Source of the DNA: Tigriopus japonicus
Taxonomy: Eukaryota; Arthropoda; Copepoda; Harpacticoida; Harpacticidae
NCBI GenBank assembly: GCA_010645155.1
Contig: CM021323.1
Coordinates: forward strand, 7,194,250-7,258,249
Length of the DNA: 64,000 nt
Direction of reading: 5' to 3'
Both the position numbers and the translations under genes were made by a program. This document shows positions 62,264 to 64,000 of this stretch, in pieces. Numbering within the stretch: position 1 is the stretch's first letter; every line of letters begins with the position of its first letter. The notes beneath the pieces are model-generated. The model was not told the DNA's origin, ran no database searches, and saw only the letters and a program-made list of their open reading frames with translations.

Positions 62264-64000
62264 ATGAGTATCATCCAAAACCGAGTTCTCTATGGAGAAA
62301 AACCTTTCACTCCCATCTGTGTTCCACGGGAACGGGATAACTTGATCCGACATGTTTTGGAAGCGGTTCGTCGGATCTCCGCTGAAGAGCCTGATCGCCA
62401 ATGGATCACCGATGTTCTGGACTTTGCCAATCCTCGAACCCGATACATCCGGGATATCGAGCCAATGTCGGTCAAATTCGCTCAAGCTTTGGTGGCTCGA
62501 GGAGTACAACCCGGTGACGTGGTCCAATTGTACTTGGAGAACAATGTGGATTACTTCCTGATCATTTTTGCGGGATGGCTTTGTGGAGCTCGAGTGAGCA
62601 CCTGTGATCCAACTATCATGAGCAAGGGTATCCAACAACAACTGAAGGACGCTCAACCCAAAGTTGTGTTTTGTTGCGATAGCACCATTGAGAAGGTTGG
62701 GGCCAGTTGGTCGGGAATGATGTCCTTCAACCCGAACAACTTGATCCATTGGAGCGACAAGATGTGCCAAAGCTTCTTGGAGACCCCTGAGGTGCCCCTT
62801 CCCATCTTGGATAATAGTGTCGATGACACAGCCATCATCCTTTGGTCCTCTGGCACCACTGGTAAGACTTTCAAATTTAGATCTCTCTGTCACCACCGAC
62901 TGTTTTACTAAGTGACTTTTATTCAATCTACAGGTGTTCCCAAGGGAATCGAATGGACTCACCGCGGTCTGATGAATTTGATGGATCCTGTGGACTTTCC
63001 TCCCTCCACCCTGTATGCCACCACCATGTTTTACCACATTGGAGGCTTCAACATCCCAATGAGTTGCTGCATCTTTGGCAATTTCCACGCCATCTTCCAT
63101 GGCAGCAACTATGATGTGCAAAGTGATGATATCTACAAAGTAGTCGACCAGGTACGTTTCCTAACTCTTTGACCTTAGCTAATAACACAAATTAACAAAT
63201 GTATTCTAATTTTAGTACAAGGTAAAGCTGATGTTGTTGGGATCCCACCATGCCATTCGATTGGCCTCCGATCGACCCAAACCTGACTACGACCTCTCCT
63301 CGGTCTTGGCCATTTCTCCCTTGGGATCAGCTGTTCCCACTACCATTGGACAAGAGCTCAAGATGAGCTTCCCCAATTGCGACGTAAGACCCTAAAACTC
63401 GCTAATACACCAACATTAATATCATATTTCAATCCTGTAATTGATATTACAGATGATTTTGTGGTACTACGGTTTGACCGAGACTGGTGCTGTCACCAAT
63501 AACATCGACAACACCAGTTTGGGACCTCTTCGTGATGGCCGAATGGTTCGTATCGTGAACCCCGAGACCAATGAGCTCTTGGGACCTTATGAGCATGGCG
63601 AGATTCAGGTCAAATCGGGCTGTATGTGCATTGGATACTTCAATCGTCCCGATTTGACCCGAGCAGCCTTTACCGAGGATGGATTTTTCCGCACTGGAGA
63701 TTTGGGGAGCTACGATGAAAATGGTCTTTTGTACTTTCACGACCGAATCAAGGACTTGATCAAGTACAAGAACATGCACGTTTACCCTGCTGATTTGGAA
63801 AACATCATCCAGTCCCATGAAGATATTGTGGAAGTGGCCATCTATGGCAAGCCCAATCCTTTGACCCAAGAGACCATTTCGGCTTTGGTCGTGTTGAGGA
63901 AGGGATCAAATTTGACTGGAGAAGAGATTCGAGAGATGGTCAATTCACAAGTTGAGGAGTTCAAGAAAATCCGGGGAGCCATCCATTTTGTGGACATTCT
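62264..64000 (+). CDS. AMP-forming acyl-CoA synthetase / 4-coumarate-CoA-ligase-like (luciferase superfamily), 5' part
   Basis: Exons 62264-62861, 62934-63151, 63216-63383 and 63453 to the window edge join in phase across GT-AG introns of 72, 64 and 69 bp, giving 510 residues. ANL-superfamily motifs appear in order: the P-loop SSGTTGVPKG (195-204), WYYGLTETG (332-340), RTGD (408-411) and DRIKDLIKYKN (425-435) before the C-terminal subdomain. Such enzymes activate a carboxylic acid as an acyl-adenylate and pass it to CoA; luciferases arose from the same group, so substrate cannot be read from sequence. The C-terminal catalytic lysine and any peroxisomal SKL-type signal lie past the edge; the family is usually about 540 residues, so perhaps 30-50 are missing. 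Asn435 sits where many relatives have Gly after KYK. There is no signal peptide. The start is the first ATG about 70 nt after the initiator. Confidence 0.97.

Noticed and set aside
62252..63121. 289-codon minus-strand open frame, the longest in the window
   Set aside because: It lies antisense to exons 1 and 2 of the ligase and crosses its intron; the plus strand carries unmistakable family motifs, so this is a shadow frame.

Overview
The window is nuclear DNA from an arthropod, most likely a crustacean such as a copepod. The taxon is inferred from gene family content, 51-120 bp GT-AG introns, an arthropod-type TCAGTC initiator and non-autonomous hAT elements. I cannot name the species. No bacterial operon, ribosome-binding-site, CRISPR or rRNA signal is present. 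Genes are split by introns, so most long uninterrupted frames are chance.

Two genes are secure. (1) On the minus strand, 32846 down to 22883, a complete six-exon gene encodes a 304-residue two-Ig-domain surface protein of the Dpr (defective proboscis extension response) family. All splice phases agree, and the protein has a signal peptide, both Ig cysteine pairs and a hydrophobic C-terminus. (2) On the plus strand from 62264 to the window edge lies the first 510 residues of an acyl-CoA-synthetase / luciferase-like AMP-forming ligase. It has four exons so far and a TATA box plus initiator just upstream.

The ~29 kb between them is gene-poor. Three short spliced models there have good junctions but no recognised homology: a 57-residue peptide with a possible signal sequence (50515-50739, plus), a cysteine-rich protein with a Cys-x-Cys C-terminus (58507-60487, minus) and a two-exon fragment (47029-47316, minus). 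They are hypotheses.

The mobile DNA is mostly short non-coding elements. There is a 341 bp hAT-type MITE with 17 bp terminal inverted repeats and a perfect 8 bp target duplication (1732-2072), and a decayed relative (20720-20972). A second hAT-like family has GGTCGGCAA-type ends (6586-6831, and an end fragment at 37325-37521). Two foldback elements form long hairpins (3106-3690 and 61005-61541), the second about 650 bp upstream of the ligase start site. A few microsatellites complete the picture.

The two secure genes have unrelated roles (neuronal cell-surface recognition; CoA-ester or luciferin-type metabolism). Nothing suggests they work together.
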